Assembly: GCA_964384465.1 (NCBI GenBank)
Contig: CAYLLT010000008.1
Coordinates: 1 to 64,000 of the forward strand
Source of the DNA: CAYLLT01 sp964384465
GTDB lineage: Bacteria; Planctomycetota; Phycisphaerae; UBA1845; PWPN01
Direction of reading: 5' to 3'
DNA: 64,000 bases
Part shown: piece by piece, positions 57,516 to 64,000 of the stretch
Numbering within the stretch: position 1 is the stretch's first letter
How the letters are laid out: each line of letters opens with the position of its first letter
Notes under the pieces: model-generated
Seen by the model: the letters and a program-made list of their open reading frames with translations, nothing else
What the model was told of the DNA's origin: nothing
Database searches by the model: none
Made by a program: the position numbers and the translations under genes

Positions 57516-59078
57516 ATGTCCAATGGCGCAGGGAAGCGCGGTGTTCGCAAAGGTACTTCACACCCCGTCTCACAAACTGGAAATCCTGAAGCGGCGGCTC
57601 CTCCGGCTGCCGCGGAAACCACCGTCGCTCCTGTGGCCGTGGACTGGTCGCCGCAAGGTGCCCGCGTGCACCTGATCGGCATCGGCGGATGCGGCATGCG
57701 CGGCGTCGCCGCCCTGCTGCTGCGGGAGGGCGCGATCGTCAGCGGATCGGATCGCAGCGAGTCCGGTGCTATCCAGCGTCTCGCCGACCAGGGCGTGCGG
57801 ATCCACATCGGCCAGTGCGGCGATAACCTTCCCGACGTTTGCGACCTGGTGGTGTATTCCGCCGCGATTCGCGAGGACAATCCGGAACTCCTCGCCGCCC
57901 GCCAGCGCGGCTGCACGGTCATTAAATATTCGCAGCTCCTGGGCCGGCTCATGGCCCGTCGCAAAGGCATCGGCGTAGCCGGCACCCACGGCAAGAGCAC
58001 CACCACCGCCCTCATCTCCTACGTCCTGCGTGAGGCCGGGCTGGACCCGTCCTTCGTCATCGGCGCGGGCGTCGAGCAGTTGGGCGGCGGCTCCGGCGTC
58101 GGCGACGGCGAGCACTTCGTCGTCGAGGCCTGCGAATACGACCGCTCGTTCCTCAACTTGCGGCCGCGTCAGGCTACGATTCTGAACATCGAAGAAGATC
58201 ACCTTGACTATTACAGCGGCCTCGACGCCATCGTCGAATCGTTCCGCGCATTCGCGTCGCTCGTGCCGTCCGACGGGCTGCTGATCGTCAACGGCGCCGA
58301 CCGCAGCGCGATGCGCGCCGCCGCCGGTATCGACGCGACGGTTGAGACGTTCGGATTTGAAGGTGAAGTCGATTGGCGGGCGGAAATCCTCGACGCCGCT
58401 CGCGGGTGCTTCCGCTTCCGCGTGTGGCGGGGCGGGCGGCCGATCACCCGTGTGCAGTTGGGCATCCCCGGCCGGCATCATGTCGCTAACGCGCTGGCGG
58501 CGATGGCCGTCTGTTCGCACAACGGCGTCGAGATCGGCGCGATCGCTCAGGCCCTCGCCCGCTTCCGCGGCGCGTACCGCCGCCTCACCGAGCGCGGCCA
58601 GGTCGCCGGTGTGACGGTGGTGGACGATTACGCTCACCACCCGACCGAAATCCAGGTCACGCTCCGGGCCGCCCGTGAATTTTACAACCCCCGGCGGATG
58701 TTCGTCGTCTTCCAGCCGCATCAGCATTCGCGGACGCGGTTCCTGCTCAACGACTTCGCCCGTAGCTTCGGCTCCGCCGACGTCGTCATCGTGCCGGACA
58801 TCTATTTCGTCCGCGACAGCGAGTCCGAGCGGGACCTCATCGACGCCAACGCCCTCGTCGAGCGGATCACTCTGAACGGCGGCGAGGCCCGCTTTGAGCC
58901 GAATTTTGGTAATATAGTCCGCCAGTTGTGCACCGAGGTGAGCCCCGGCGATCTGGTTGTCACCATGGGCGCGGGCAACGTCTGGCGCATCGCCGATGAC
59001 CTGCTCACCTGCCTCGCGCGAACGCGCGGCGATGCGGAGGCCGAGTTCGTAGCCGCCGGCGACGCCGCCGAGCATTAG
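57516..59078 (+). CDS. murC: UDP-N-acetylmuramate-L-alanine ligase MurC
   Basis: MurC (520 residues) adds the first amino acid. It has an N-terminal extension (residues 1-45, Pro/Ala-rich, not conserved) and then the family: VHLIGIGGCGMRGVAALLL, DNLPDVCDLVVYSAAIREDN, GVAGTHGKSTTTALISYVLR, EACEYDRSFLNLRPRQATIL, NIEEDHLDYY, VDDYAHHPTEIQVTLRAARE, FQPHQHSRTRFLLNDF and GAGNVWRIADDLL. The ATG at 57516 has GAGGGAACG upstream. A 436-base gap before it and repeats inside that gap set it apart from murG. Confidence 0.96.
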   Translation: MSNGAGKRGVRKGTSHPVSQTGNPEAAAPPAAAETTVAPVAVDWSPQGARVHLIGIGGCGMRGVAALLLREGAIVSGSDRSESGAIQRLADQGVRIHIGQCGDNLPDVCDLVVYSAAIREDNPELLAARQRGCTVIKYSQLLGRLMARRKGIGVAGTHGKSTTTALISYVLREAGLDPSFVIGAGVEQLGGGSGVGDGEHFVVEACEYDRSFLNLRPRQATILNIEEDHLDYYSGLDAIVESFRAFASLVPSDGLLIVNGADRSAMRAAAGIDATVETFGFEGEVDWRAEILDAARGCFRFRVWRGGRPITRVQLGIPGRHHVANALAAMAVCSHNGVEIGAIAQALARFRGAYRRLTERGQVAGVTVVDDYAHHPTEIQVTLRAAREFYNPRRMFVVFQPHQHSRTRFLLNDFARSFGSADVVIVPDIYFVRDSESERDLIDANALVERITLNGGEARFEPNFGNIVRQLCTEVSPGDLVVTMGAGNVWRIADDLLTCLARTRGDAEAEFVAAGDAAEH

Positions 59079-59100
59079 AGTGAAGATGTGAGTTAAGCCG

Positions 59101-60048
59101 ATGCGGTTCTCATCCGATTTCGCCAACATCCTCACCGAAAACGAGCCGCTCGGCCCGCGCACTTGGTTCGGGCTCGGCGGCCCGGCTCGCTGGATGGCCC
59201 GCCCGACCGGACTCACCCAACTCATGGAGCTGTTCCGCCGCTGCCAGCAGGAAGAGGTACCGGTCTACAAGCTCGGCCAGGGCGCCAATCTTCTGGTGAA
59301 CGATGACGGCGTCGATGGCGTGGTTGTGCAGTTGAACGCGCCCGCGTTTCGCGGCGTTGACTGGAATGCCGACGCCCGCGATCCGGATATCGTCCGCGTG
59401 TCGGCGGGCGGCGGCATGGATATGAATCGCCTGGCTCGCGAGGCCGTCCGCCGCGGTTTCGCCGGCCTGGAGTGCATGGGCGGCATCCCCGGCACGCTCG
59501 GCGGCATCATCCGCATGAACGCCGGCGGGCGCTTCGGCCAGATTGCCGACGTCGTCCGCGCGGTTACCGTCGTCAATGCCGCAGGACAGCTCCGCACCCT
59601 GACGCACGAGCAGGTCGGCTTCCGTTACCGGCACACGGATCTCGGCGAGACCATCGTCTGCCGGGCCACGCTGGAATTGAAGCGCGAAGATCCGACGCGC
59701 CTGCGCGAGCGCTTCCTGGAGATCTGGGACTATAAGCGGAAATCGCAGCCGCTGGCCGACTACAGTGCGGGCTGCGTATTCAAAAACCCTCCCAACGAAA
59801 GCGCCGGCGGATTGATCGATCGCGCCGGCCTCAAGGGCTGCACCGTCGGCGGGGCGTCGGTCTCGACGAACCACGCCAACTTCATCGTGGCCAAGGAGGG
59901 CAGCACCAGCCGCGATGTGCTCAGCCTCATCGGCCTGGTCCGCCGGAAGGTGGCCGAGCGATTCGGCGTCGAATTGGAGCTGGAGATCGAGATCTGGAAC
60001 CGCCGACGTGCGAAGAAGACGTTGATCCGAACCGAGCCGCGACCGTAA
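59101..60048 (+). CDS. murB: UDP-N-acetylenolpyruvoylglucosamine reductase MurB
   Basis: MurB (315 residues), an FAD enzyme, reduces UDP-enolpyruvyl-GlcNAc to UDP-MurNAc. Motifs: TWFGLGGPARWMARP (FAD), VYKLGQGANLLVNDDGVDGV, GLECMGGIPGTLGGIIRMNA, GFRYRHTDL, and DYSAGCVFKNPPNESAGGLI with an active-site Cys in place of the Ser of the E. coli type. The C-terminus EPRP and the TAA stop lie within the left arm of the hairpin at 60034, so the end of the protein is set by the repeat. Confidence 0.95.
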   Translation: MRFSSDFANILTENEPLGPRTWFGLGGPARWMARPTGLTQLMELFRRCQQEEVPVYKLGQGANLLVNDDGVDGVVVQLNAPAFRGVDWNADARDPDIVRVSAGGGMDMNRLAREAVRRGFAGLECMGGIPGTLGGIIRMNAGGRFGQIADVVRAVTVVNAAGQLRTLTHEQVGFRYRHTDLGETIVCRATLELKREDPTRLRERFLEIWDYKRKSQPLADYSAGCVFKNPPNESAGGLIDRAGLKGCTVGGASVSTNHANFIVAKEGSTSRDVLSLIGLVRRKVAERFGVELELEIEIWNRRRAKKTLIRTEPRP

Positions 60049-60093
60049 GGGAGCGGTCACAAACTGACTACCGCTCCCTTACGGTCGCGGCTC
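60034..60093. repeat. Family E hairpin at the end of murB
   Basis: Perfect 24-bp arms (60034-60057 and 60070-60093), 12-base loop. The left arm begins GAGCCGCGACCGTAAGGGAG; the murB stop TAA is in it. It is a relative of the murE/murF hairpin at 51463. Confidence 0.95.
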
Positions 60094-60131
60094 TGCAATG
60101 GTGAGAGACTAACGGAAACGGAGTTCCCACT

Positions 60132-61094
60132 ATGACCCGCCTTGCCGATCGTGTTGTCTCAAGAATCATCACTCCCAAAAGTGTTGAGCGGCAGCTCAAA
60201 ATCACCGTGCTTTCCGGGGGACCGAGTGCGGAGCGCGAAGTCAGCCTCATGAGCGGCCGTGCCGTCACCGCCGCCCTCGAATCGCTCGGACACGAGGTCT
60301 CCTGTGCAGATATCGCCCCCGATTCGCTCGCCGCATTGGACATACCCGCCGACATGGTATTCATCGCCCTGCACGGCGCGTTCGGCGAGGACGGGCGCGT
60401 CCAGCAGATCCTCGATCAGCGCGGCATTTGCTACTGCGGTTCCGGCGCCGCCGCCTCCGCTCTGGCCATGGACAAGGTCGCCAGCAAATGCCGCTTCGTC
60501 GAAAACGAAATCCCGACGCCATCATTCGACGTGGTCACGCCCGAGCGCATCGACAGGATCATCGAAACCCGCAGCCTGCCGGTGGTGGTGAAGCCGATCA
60601 CTGAAGGCAGCAGCATCGATTGCCACATCGTAGAGGACGTTGGTGCACTGCGTCCGCTGCTGACGACCATGACCGAACGATACGGCCGCTGTCTCATCGA
60701 GCGCTATGTCAGCGGGCTGGAGCTCACCGTCGGCATTCTCGGCCAGGAAGCCCTGCCCCCGATCCAGATCCGCACGCGGCGCAATTTCTATGATTACGAA
60801 GCCAAATATGTTGACGACGAGACGGAGTATCTCTTCAACATCGATCTTCCGCCGTCGCTGCTGCGGGATATTCAGGCCATGAGTTTGCGGGCTCATCGCG
60901 CCCTCGGCTGCCGCGATTTCTCACGCGTGGACTGGATGGTCGATGAAGATACGCATCAGCCCTACGCCCTTGAGGTGAACACGATACCGGGCTTCACCGA
61001 TCATTCGCTGCTGCCCAAGGCGGCCAAACAAGCGGGCTTGAGTTTCGCCCAGCTTTGCCAGCGCATCATCGATTTCGCTTGCGAGCGAGAGTAG
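60132..61094 (+). CDS. ddl: D-alanine-D-alanine ligase Ddl
   Basis: Ddl (320 residues) makes D-Ala-D-Ala for MurF. ATP-grasp motifs: VLSGGPSAEREVSLMSGRAV, FIALHGAFGEDGRVQQILDQ, GICYCGSGAAASALAMDKVA, VVKPITEGSSIDCHIV, ERYVSGLELTVGIL, FSRVDWMVDEDTHQPYALEV and NTIPGFTDHSLLPKAAKQAG. It has an N-terminal extension of about 20 residues; the second frame starts near 60195 could be used instead but no ATG is there. Its TAG stop is the first TAG of a family A part copy. Confidence 0.96.
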   Translation: MTRLADRVVSRIITPKSVERQLKITVLSGGPSAEREVSLMSGRAVTAALESLGHEVSCADIAPDSLAALDIPADMVFIALHGAFGEDGRVQQILDQRGICYCGSGAAASALAMDKVASKCRFVENEIPTPSFDVVTPERIDRIIETRSLPVVVKPITEGSSIDCHIVEDVGALRPLLTTMTERYGRCLIERYVSGLELTVGILGQEALPPIQIRTRRNFYDYEAKYVDDETEYLFNIDLPPSLLRDIQAMSLRAHRALGCRDFSRVDWMVDEDTHQPYALEVNTIPGFTDHSLLPKAAKQAGLSFAQLCQRIIDFACERE

Positions 61095-61121
61095 CGGCGG
61101 CCCCCCCGTGGCTGTAGCTAC
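61091..61121. repeat. Part copy of a family A hairpin after ddl
   Basis: GTAGCGGCGGCCCCCCCGTG followed directly by GCTGTAGCTAC, a truncated form. It contains the ddl stop codon. Confidence 0.8.
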
Positions 61122-61144
61122 AAAAGTCTCCAACGGAGCACTTA

Positions 61145-62065
61145 TTGAAACGCCGACGGCATAAAAACAAGCCCGCCGCTCCGGCGAATGAACCGGTTGA
61201 CCGCTGGGGCGCCACCGGCCTACAGAGTCTGCGATCTCTGGCCGGCTTGTTCTCACTGGTCATCGTGATCGGCGCCGCCGTTTATGGACTGGAGCGGCTC
61301 AAGGGCCGCGTTTACGCGCTTCCCGAATACAACCCGCCGGTCAAAGTCGAACTGGCCGAACCACCCGCCTGGGTCGAGCAGGAGCAGTGGTCCCCGCGAA
61401 TTCTTTCGTCGATTCGCCTGGATTCGATCACTTCCGGCCTCGACGAAATGCTGGTCCGCCAGGTCGCCGATCAGATCAACCGCAGCGGCTGGGTCGCCGC
61501 CGTTAAACGCGTCACGCAGAACATGGACGGCACGATCCGCATCGCCTGCGATTACCGCCGCCCGATCGCCATGGTGCAGACGCGACGCGGCTACATCCCG
61601 GTGGACCGGCACGGCGTACGTCTGCCCGAAGTCTACCAGCAGGTTCCCGATGGCTCCGGCTGGATGTGCCTCTTCGGAGTCAAAGCTGAAACGCCGGAAG
61701 TCGGCGAGCCGTTCCAGGGCGATGATGCCGTCGCCGCCATCCGCCTCGCCTGCGTGCTGTTTGACCAGGATTTTGCTCGGCGGATCGTCGCCATCGACGT
61801 GCAGAACTTTCGCGGCCGCATCAACAAACACGACACCCACATTTGTCTGCGGACCCTCGACCGCGGCCGGATCGACTGGGGCTCAGCCATCGGCGAGGAA
61901 ATCGAAGAGCCCAGCGTCCAGGATAAGCTCCGGACCATCGCCCTGTACTTCAAGAAAGGCTCGTCCCACGCCCAGGTGGATGTCAGCGTTTATCGGAACG
62001 GCTGGATCGAACCCCGCGAGCGGGACGTTCGTACAGCCGATGGGGCGATGAGTCGCGACCGATAA
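61145..62065 (+). CDS. ftsQ: FtsQ-like cell division protein
   Basis: A 306-residue bitopic protein: basic N-terminus (KRRRHKNK), one membrane helix at residues 33-51 (LAGLFSLVIVIGAAVYGLE), a POTRA-like region (about 90-140, with IRIACDYRRPIAMVQTRRGY) and a C-terminal beta domain (VDRHGVRLPEVY onward). FtsQ sequences diverge strongly, so the position after murB and ddl carries much of the call. The start is a TTG at 61145 with GGAG eight bases before. ftsA and ftsZ, which normally follow, are absent. Confidence 0.8.
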   Translation: MKRRRHKNKPAAPANEPVDRWGATGLQSLRSLAGLFSLVIVIGAAVYGLERLKGRVYALPEYNPPVKVELAEPPAWVEQEQWSPRILSSIRLDSITSGLDEMLVRQVADQINRSGWVAAVKRVTQNMDGTIRIACDYRRPIAMVQTRRGYIPVDRHGVRLPEVYQQVPDGSGWMCLFGVKAETPEVGEPFQGDDAVAAIRLACVLFDQDFARRIVAIDVQNFRGRINKHDTHICLRTLDRGRIDWGSAIGEEIEEPSVQDKLRTIALYFKKGSSHAQVDVSVYRNGWIEPRERDVRTADGAMSRDR

Positions 62066-62154
62066 CGTCCAGGAAGTAGAAACTAAAGAACCAGAGACTA
62101 GAATGAGTGTGTCCAGTGTAGTGTATAGTTTCTAGTTATCTCGTTTGGTGCCGG
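62066..62154. repeat. Short inverted repeat after ftsQ
   Basis: TAGAAACTA at 62078-62086 is answered by TAGTTTCTA near 62127-62135 across an AT-rich 89-base gap. It could act as a hairpin for transcription end, but no clear T-run is present. Confidence 0.5.
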
Positions 62155-62973
62155 ATGTTCGACGTTCAACCTGCGGCCGATCTGCTCTCCAGCGGTGTCA
62201 ACCTGCTCCGCAACCACGTCCCGCCCGAGCGTTGGCCGAATCCGATCTTATGGTCGGCCCTCGCGATACCGATGGGTTTATTGTCGGCACTGTGGGGAGC
62301 ACGTCTGCTGCGTGTGGTGTACGTGCTCGCGTTTATGGTTATCGGTGCCGCCGTCGGGTTCAGGGTTGCCGAAGCCCATCAGATCGATCGATTGATCGGG
62401 TTCATTCTCGGCGCGGGCTTCGCCGGGCTGATCGGGTATCTGTTGTTCCGGTTGTGGCTGGGAGCGACCGCCGGCGCTTGTGCCGTGTTGCTTATGGCCG
62501 TCGTGACTGCGCCGCACCTCTCGGCGGTCATTCAGGATTTCGACAACCACCGGCTGGGCGTCTCGACGGGTGAATATACTCTGGCGCAACCGGCCGGCTC
62601 GGCTCCGAACGGCTCTTACGCTGAGAGCCGGCAGTATCTGACGGAGATGAAGGATTACCTGTGGAAGAATCGCCCCGAACTGGTTTACAAGGGTGGTTTT
62701 CTCGTGGCGCTCGTATGGCTCCTGGGCTTGACCCTGGGGGCGGTGCTGCCGCGACTGACCATGGTGATCGCCACGTCGCTCATCGGAGTCGCTTCGCTGG
62801 CCATCGGGGCCGGCTATCTGCTGGCGATGCGCTGGCCCGATGCCTGGATCGCGGCAAAGGCTCACCCGCTTGGGTTGCTCGGGGGGCTTGCATTGCTGTT
62901 ACTCGTATCCGTGTCCTTCCAGCTTCGATCCCGCCGTATCGTATCTCCACCGCCGGCGCCCGCGACCGCTTGA
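62155..62973 (+). CDS. Polytopic membrane protein of unknown function
   Basis: A 272-residue protein with about six or seven hydrophobic helices, including IPMGLLSALWGARLLRVVYV, LIGFILGAGFAGLIGYLLFR and LVALVWLLGLTLGAVLPRLT. A soluble loop (about residues 125-175) separates the two bundles. The helix spacing recalls TM7S3/TMEM198-like proteins, but I am not sure. It lies where ftsA would be expected in a classical dcw cluster, with no sequence likeness to FtsA. Confidence 0.75.
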   Translation: MFDVQPAADLLSSGVNLLRNHVPPERWPNPILWSALAIPMGLLSALWGARLLRVVYVLAFMVIGAAVGFRVAEAHQIDRLIGFILGAGFAGLIGYLLFRLWLGATAGACAVLLMAVVTAPHLSAVIQDFDNHRLGVSTGEYTLAQPAGSAPNGSYAESRQYLTEMKDYLWKNRPELVYKGGFLVALVWLLGLTLGAVLPRLTMVIATSLIGVASLAIGAGYLLAMRWPDAWIAAKAHPLGLLGGLALLLLVSVSFQLRSRRIVSPPPAPATA

Positions 62974-63042
62974 CCGGGCGAATCCGAACGAACACGATGA
63001 TATCGGCCGCCGCCCTCGCGCGGCCTCAAAGGAGAGAGAGTC

Positions 63043-63663
63043 ATGTTCGATCTTAATCTGCCCAGCCTCATGGAAGATGTCGCCCGCCAGGGACTGGTCG
63101 TCGGACTGGTACTGGCCGGTGCTGGTCTTGTGTTCATCATGCTGGGGTCGCGCATCTTCAAGGCGCTGATCTGCATCAGCTTCGGCGTGGTGGGGTTTTT
63201 CATCGGCGCCAGCATGCCCGTATCCGGCCCCGCCCAGCTTGGCCTGGGGATGCTCGCGGCAGCCGGTCTGTCCGCCGCCAGTGTCTTCTTCACCAAGTTC
63301 GCGGTGGCTGTCCTGGCCGGCGGGTGGGTCAGCGTCATGGTCCAGGGGCTTGTCTATAGGCTGGGCATCAACGAGCACGTCTCACTCGCGCTGACCGTTT
63401 TCGCCTTCGCCGGCGCGGTGTCACTGAGCTTCATCATGTACCACGAGATCATCGCGTTTGTCACCAGCCTCGAAGGCTCGGTGCTCTGTCTGGGGGCTCT
63501 GATCATCTTCTTCAGCCAGAGTTCCCTCATGTGGTCGCACTTCCGCGCCCTGCTGCTGAACAATCCTGTTTTCGGGCCATTTCTGATTTTGGTGGGCACC
63601 GTCACCGGTTTCTACCTACAATTGGCCGATCAGCGCGCCAAGGAATCGTCCGCATCCGTCTGA
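63043..63663 (+). CDS. Second polytopic membrane protein of unknown function
   Basis: A 206-residue protein with five or six hydrophobic helices (GLVVGLVLAGAGLVFIMLGS, LICISFGVVGFFIGASMP, FAVAVLAGGWVSVMVQGLVY, TVFAFAGAVSLSFIMYHE and a C-terminal pair). It has a start with AGGAGAGAG seven bases upstream of 63043. Its helix pattern is similar to the preceding protein, so the two may be distant paralogues. No function is known. Confidence 0.78.
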   Translation: MFDLNLPSLMEDVARQGLVVGLVLAGAGLVFIMLGSRIFKALICISFGVVGFFIGASMPVSGPAQLGLGMLAAAGLSAASVFFTKFAVAVLAGGWVSVMVQGLVYRLGINEHVSLALTVFAFAGAVSLSFIMYHEIIAFVTSLEGSVLCLGALIIFFSQSSLMWSHFRALLLNNPVFGPFLILVGTVTGFYLQLADQRAKESSASV

Positions 63664-63681
63664 TCAGTCAAAGCCCGCGCT

Positions 63682-63710
63682 ATCAGAGCCCGAAGCACAA
63701 GCGAGGGTTT
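63682..63710. repeat. Half copy of a family C hairpin
   Basis: ATCAGAGCCCGAAGCACAAG and the following GCGAGGGTTT match one arm of the elements at 6413 and 10542; the other arm is missing. Confidence 0.8.
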
Positions 63711-63811
63711 CTCTGCCAGCGTGTGCGGACGAACCATCGGACCCGCGACCGTGAGGCGGAGGCTCTTTGGGCGCGGTCTGACGTATTCTCACTGACGGAG
63801 CATTTGACGGC

Positions 63812-64000
63812 ATGCCTCCTCCACGCATCGGTGTCGTTCTGGATGGCTTCGGCCAGCCGGTCAAGCAGGCGTTGCAGTCGGCGGCGCAACTGTCTTTTTC
63901 CGACGTCGAGCTGCCTGCGATCTCAGGCGAGGTCGATCCCGCCGGACTGTCGCGCAGCGGCCGGCGGCATCTGCTGCATTTCATCTCCGGTCTCGGGCTG
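63812..64000 (+). CDS. Start of a sugar phosphate isomerase/epimerase-like protein (cut by window end)
   Basis: The frame from ATG 63812 stays open to the window end (63 codons): RIGVVLDGFGQPVKQALQSA and SDVELPAISGEVDPAGLSRS are typical of the first strand and helix of xylose-isomerase-like TIM barrels, with the SRSGRRHLLHFISGLGL continuation. Members act on sugars or inositols. The rest of the gene lies outside. It is downstream of the half repeat at 63682, and no ribosome site beyond a weak GACGG is visible. Confidence 0.65.
   Translation, partial: MPPPRIGVVLDGFGQPVKQALQSAAQLSFSDVELPAISGEVDPAGLSRSGRRHLLHFISGLGL

Noticed and set aside
57570..59225. Long open frame antisense to murC
   Set aside because: It is a shadow of a GC-rich gene with strong third-position bias. 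The sense frame has all MurC motifs; the antisense product resembles no family.

Overview
The window is a GC-rich bacterial chromosome segment, most likely from a planctomycete of the Phycisphaerae or a close relative. The evidence is a dockerin-like secreted protein tail at the left edge, a PEP-CTERM protein, a complete-looking flagellar export and motor cluster in a planctomycete-style order, and a murein (dcw) cluster that contains ftsL, ftsI, ftsW and ftsQ homologues but runs out after ftsQ with no ftsA or ftsZ. MurE carries the DNPR motif of meso-diaminopimelate-adding enzymes, so a Gram-negative-type peptidoglycan is implied. Two short N runs (837-846 and 2201-2210) show that this is a draft assembly.

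Layout: 1-480, end of a dockerin-type protein; 555-3451 (minus), aconitase acnA; 3629-4567, two small unknown genes, the second with a good sigma70 promoter; 5063-7618, membrane-anchored TPR protein; 7641-34693, flagellar region: flgN-like, a two-component pair (FlrB/FlrC type), two sigma54 promoter candidates, then flgB-flgC-fliE-fliF-fliG-fliH-fliI-fliJ-motE-like-fliK-flgD-flgE-flbD-motA-motB-fliL-fliN-fliO-fliP-fliQ-fliR-flhB-flhA-flhF-flhG-(small membrane protein)-fliA; 34709-43106, miscellaneous genes (HTH protein, methyltransferase, PEP-CTERM protein, LpxL-like acyltransferase, PHP phosphatase, AMMECR1/toroid protein, PEBP lipoprotein, trmB, yggS); 43126-44307 carA; 44600-62065, dcw cluster mraZ-rsmH-LysM protein-ftsL-ftsI-murE-murF-mraY-ftsW-murG-murC-murB-ddl-ftsQ; then two polytopic membrane proteins and the start of a sugar phosphate isomerase/epimerase-like gene.

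The flagellar genes form one assembly line. FlhA/FlhB/FliPQR/FliO form the export gate, FliH/I/J its ATPase complex, FliF/FliG/FliN the MS and C rings, MotA/MotB/FliL the stator, FlgB/C/FliE the proximal rod, FlgD/FlgE/FliK the hook and its ruler. FlhF/FlhG set place and number, and FlrC-like/FliA form the transcription cascade. FliM is not seen between fliL and fliN. The dcw genes make and flip the lipid II precursor and carry out septal synthesis; murD is not at its usual place between mraY and ftsW.

The most unusual property of the window is a dense set of at least nine families of short palindromic or inverted-repeat elements. They lie between genes, but also inside conserved coding sequences, always keeping the reading frame (acnA, TPR protein, fliN, murE, murF, ftsW, murG), and they supply C-terminal tails or stop codons for others (histidine kinase, murB, fliJ, ddl). 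One copy is flanked by a 15-bp duplication that doubles a former stop/start overlap. A 16-bp palindrome has inserted into other repeats at an AA/AAT site three times. This resembles the in-frame Rickettsia palindromic elements, but with several families at once; no transposase is present in the window.
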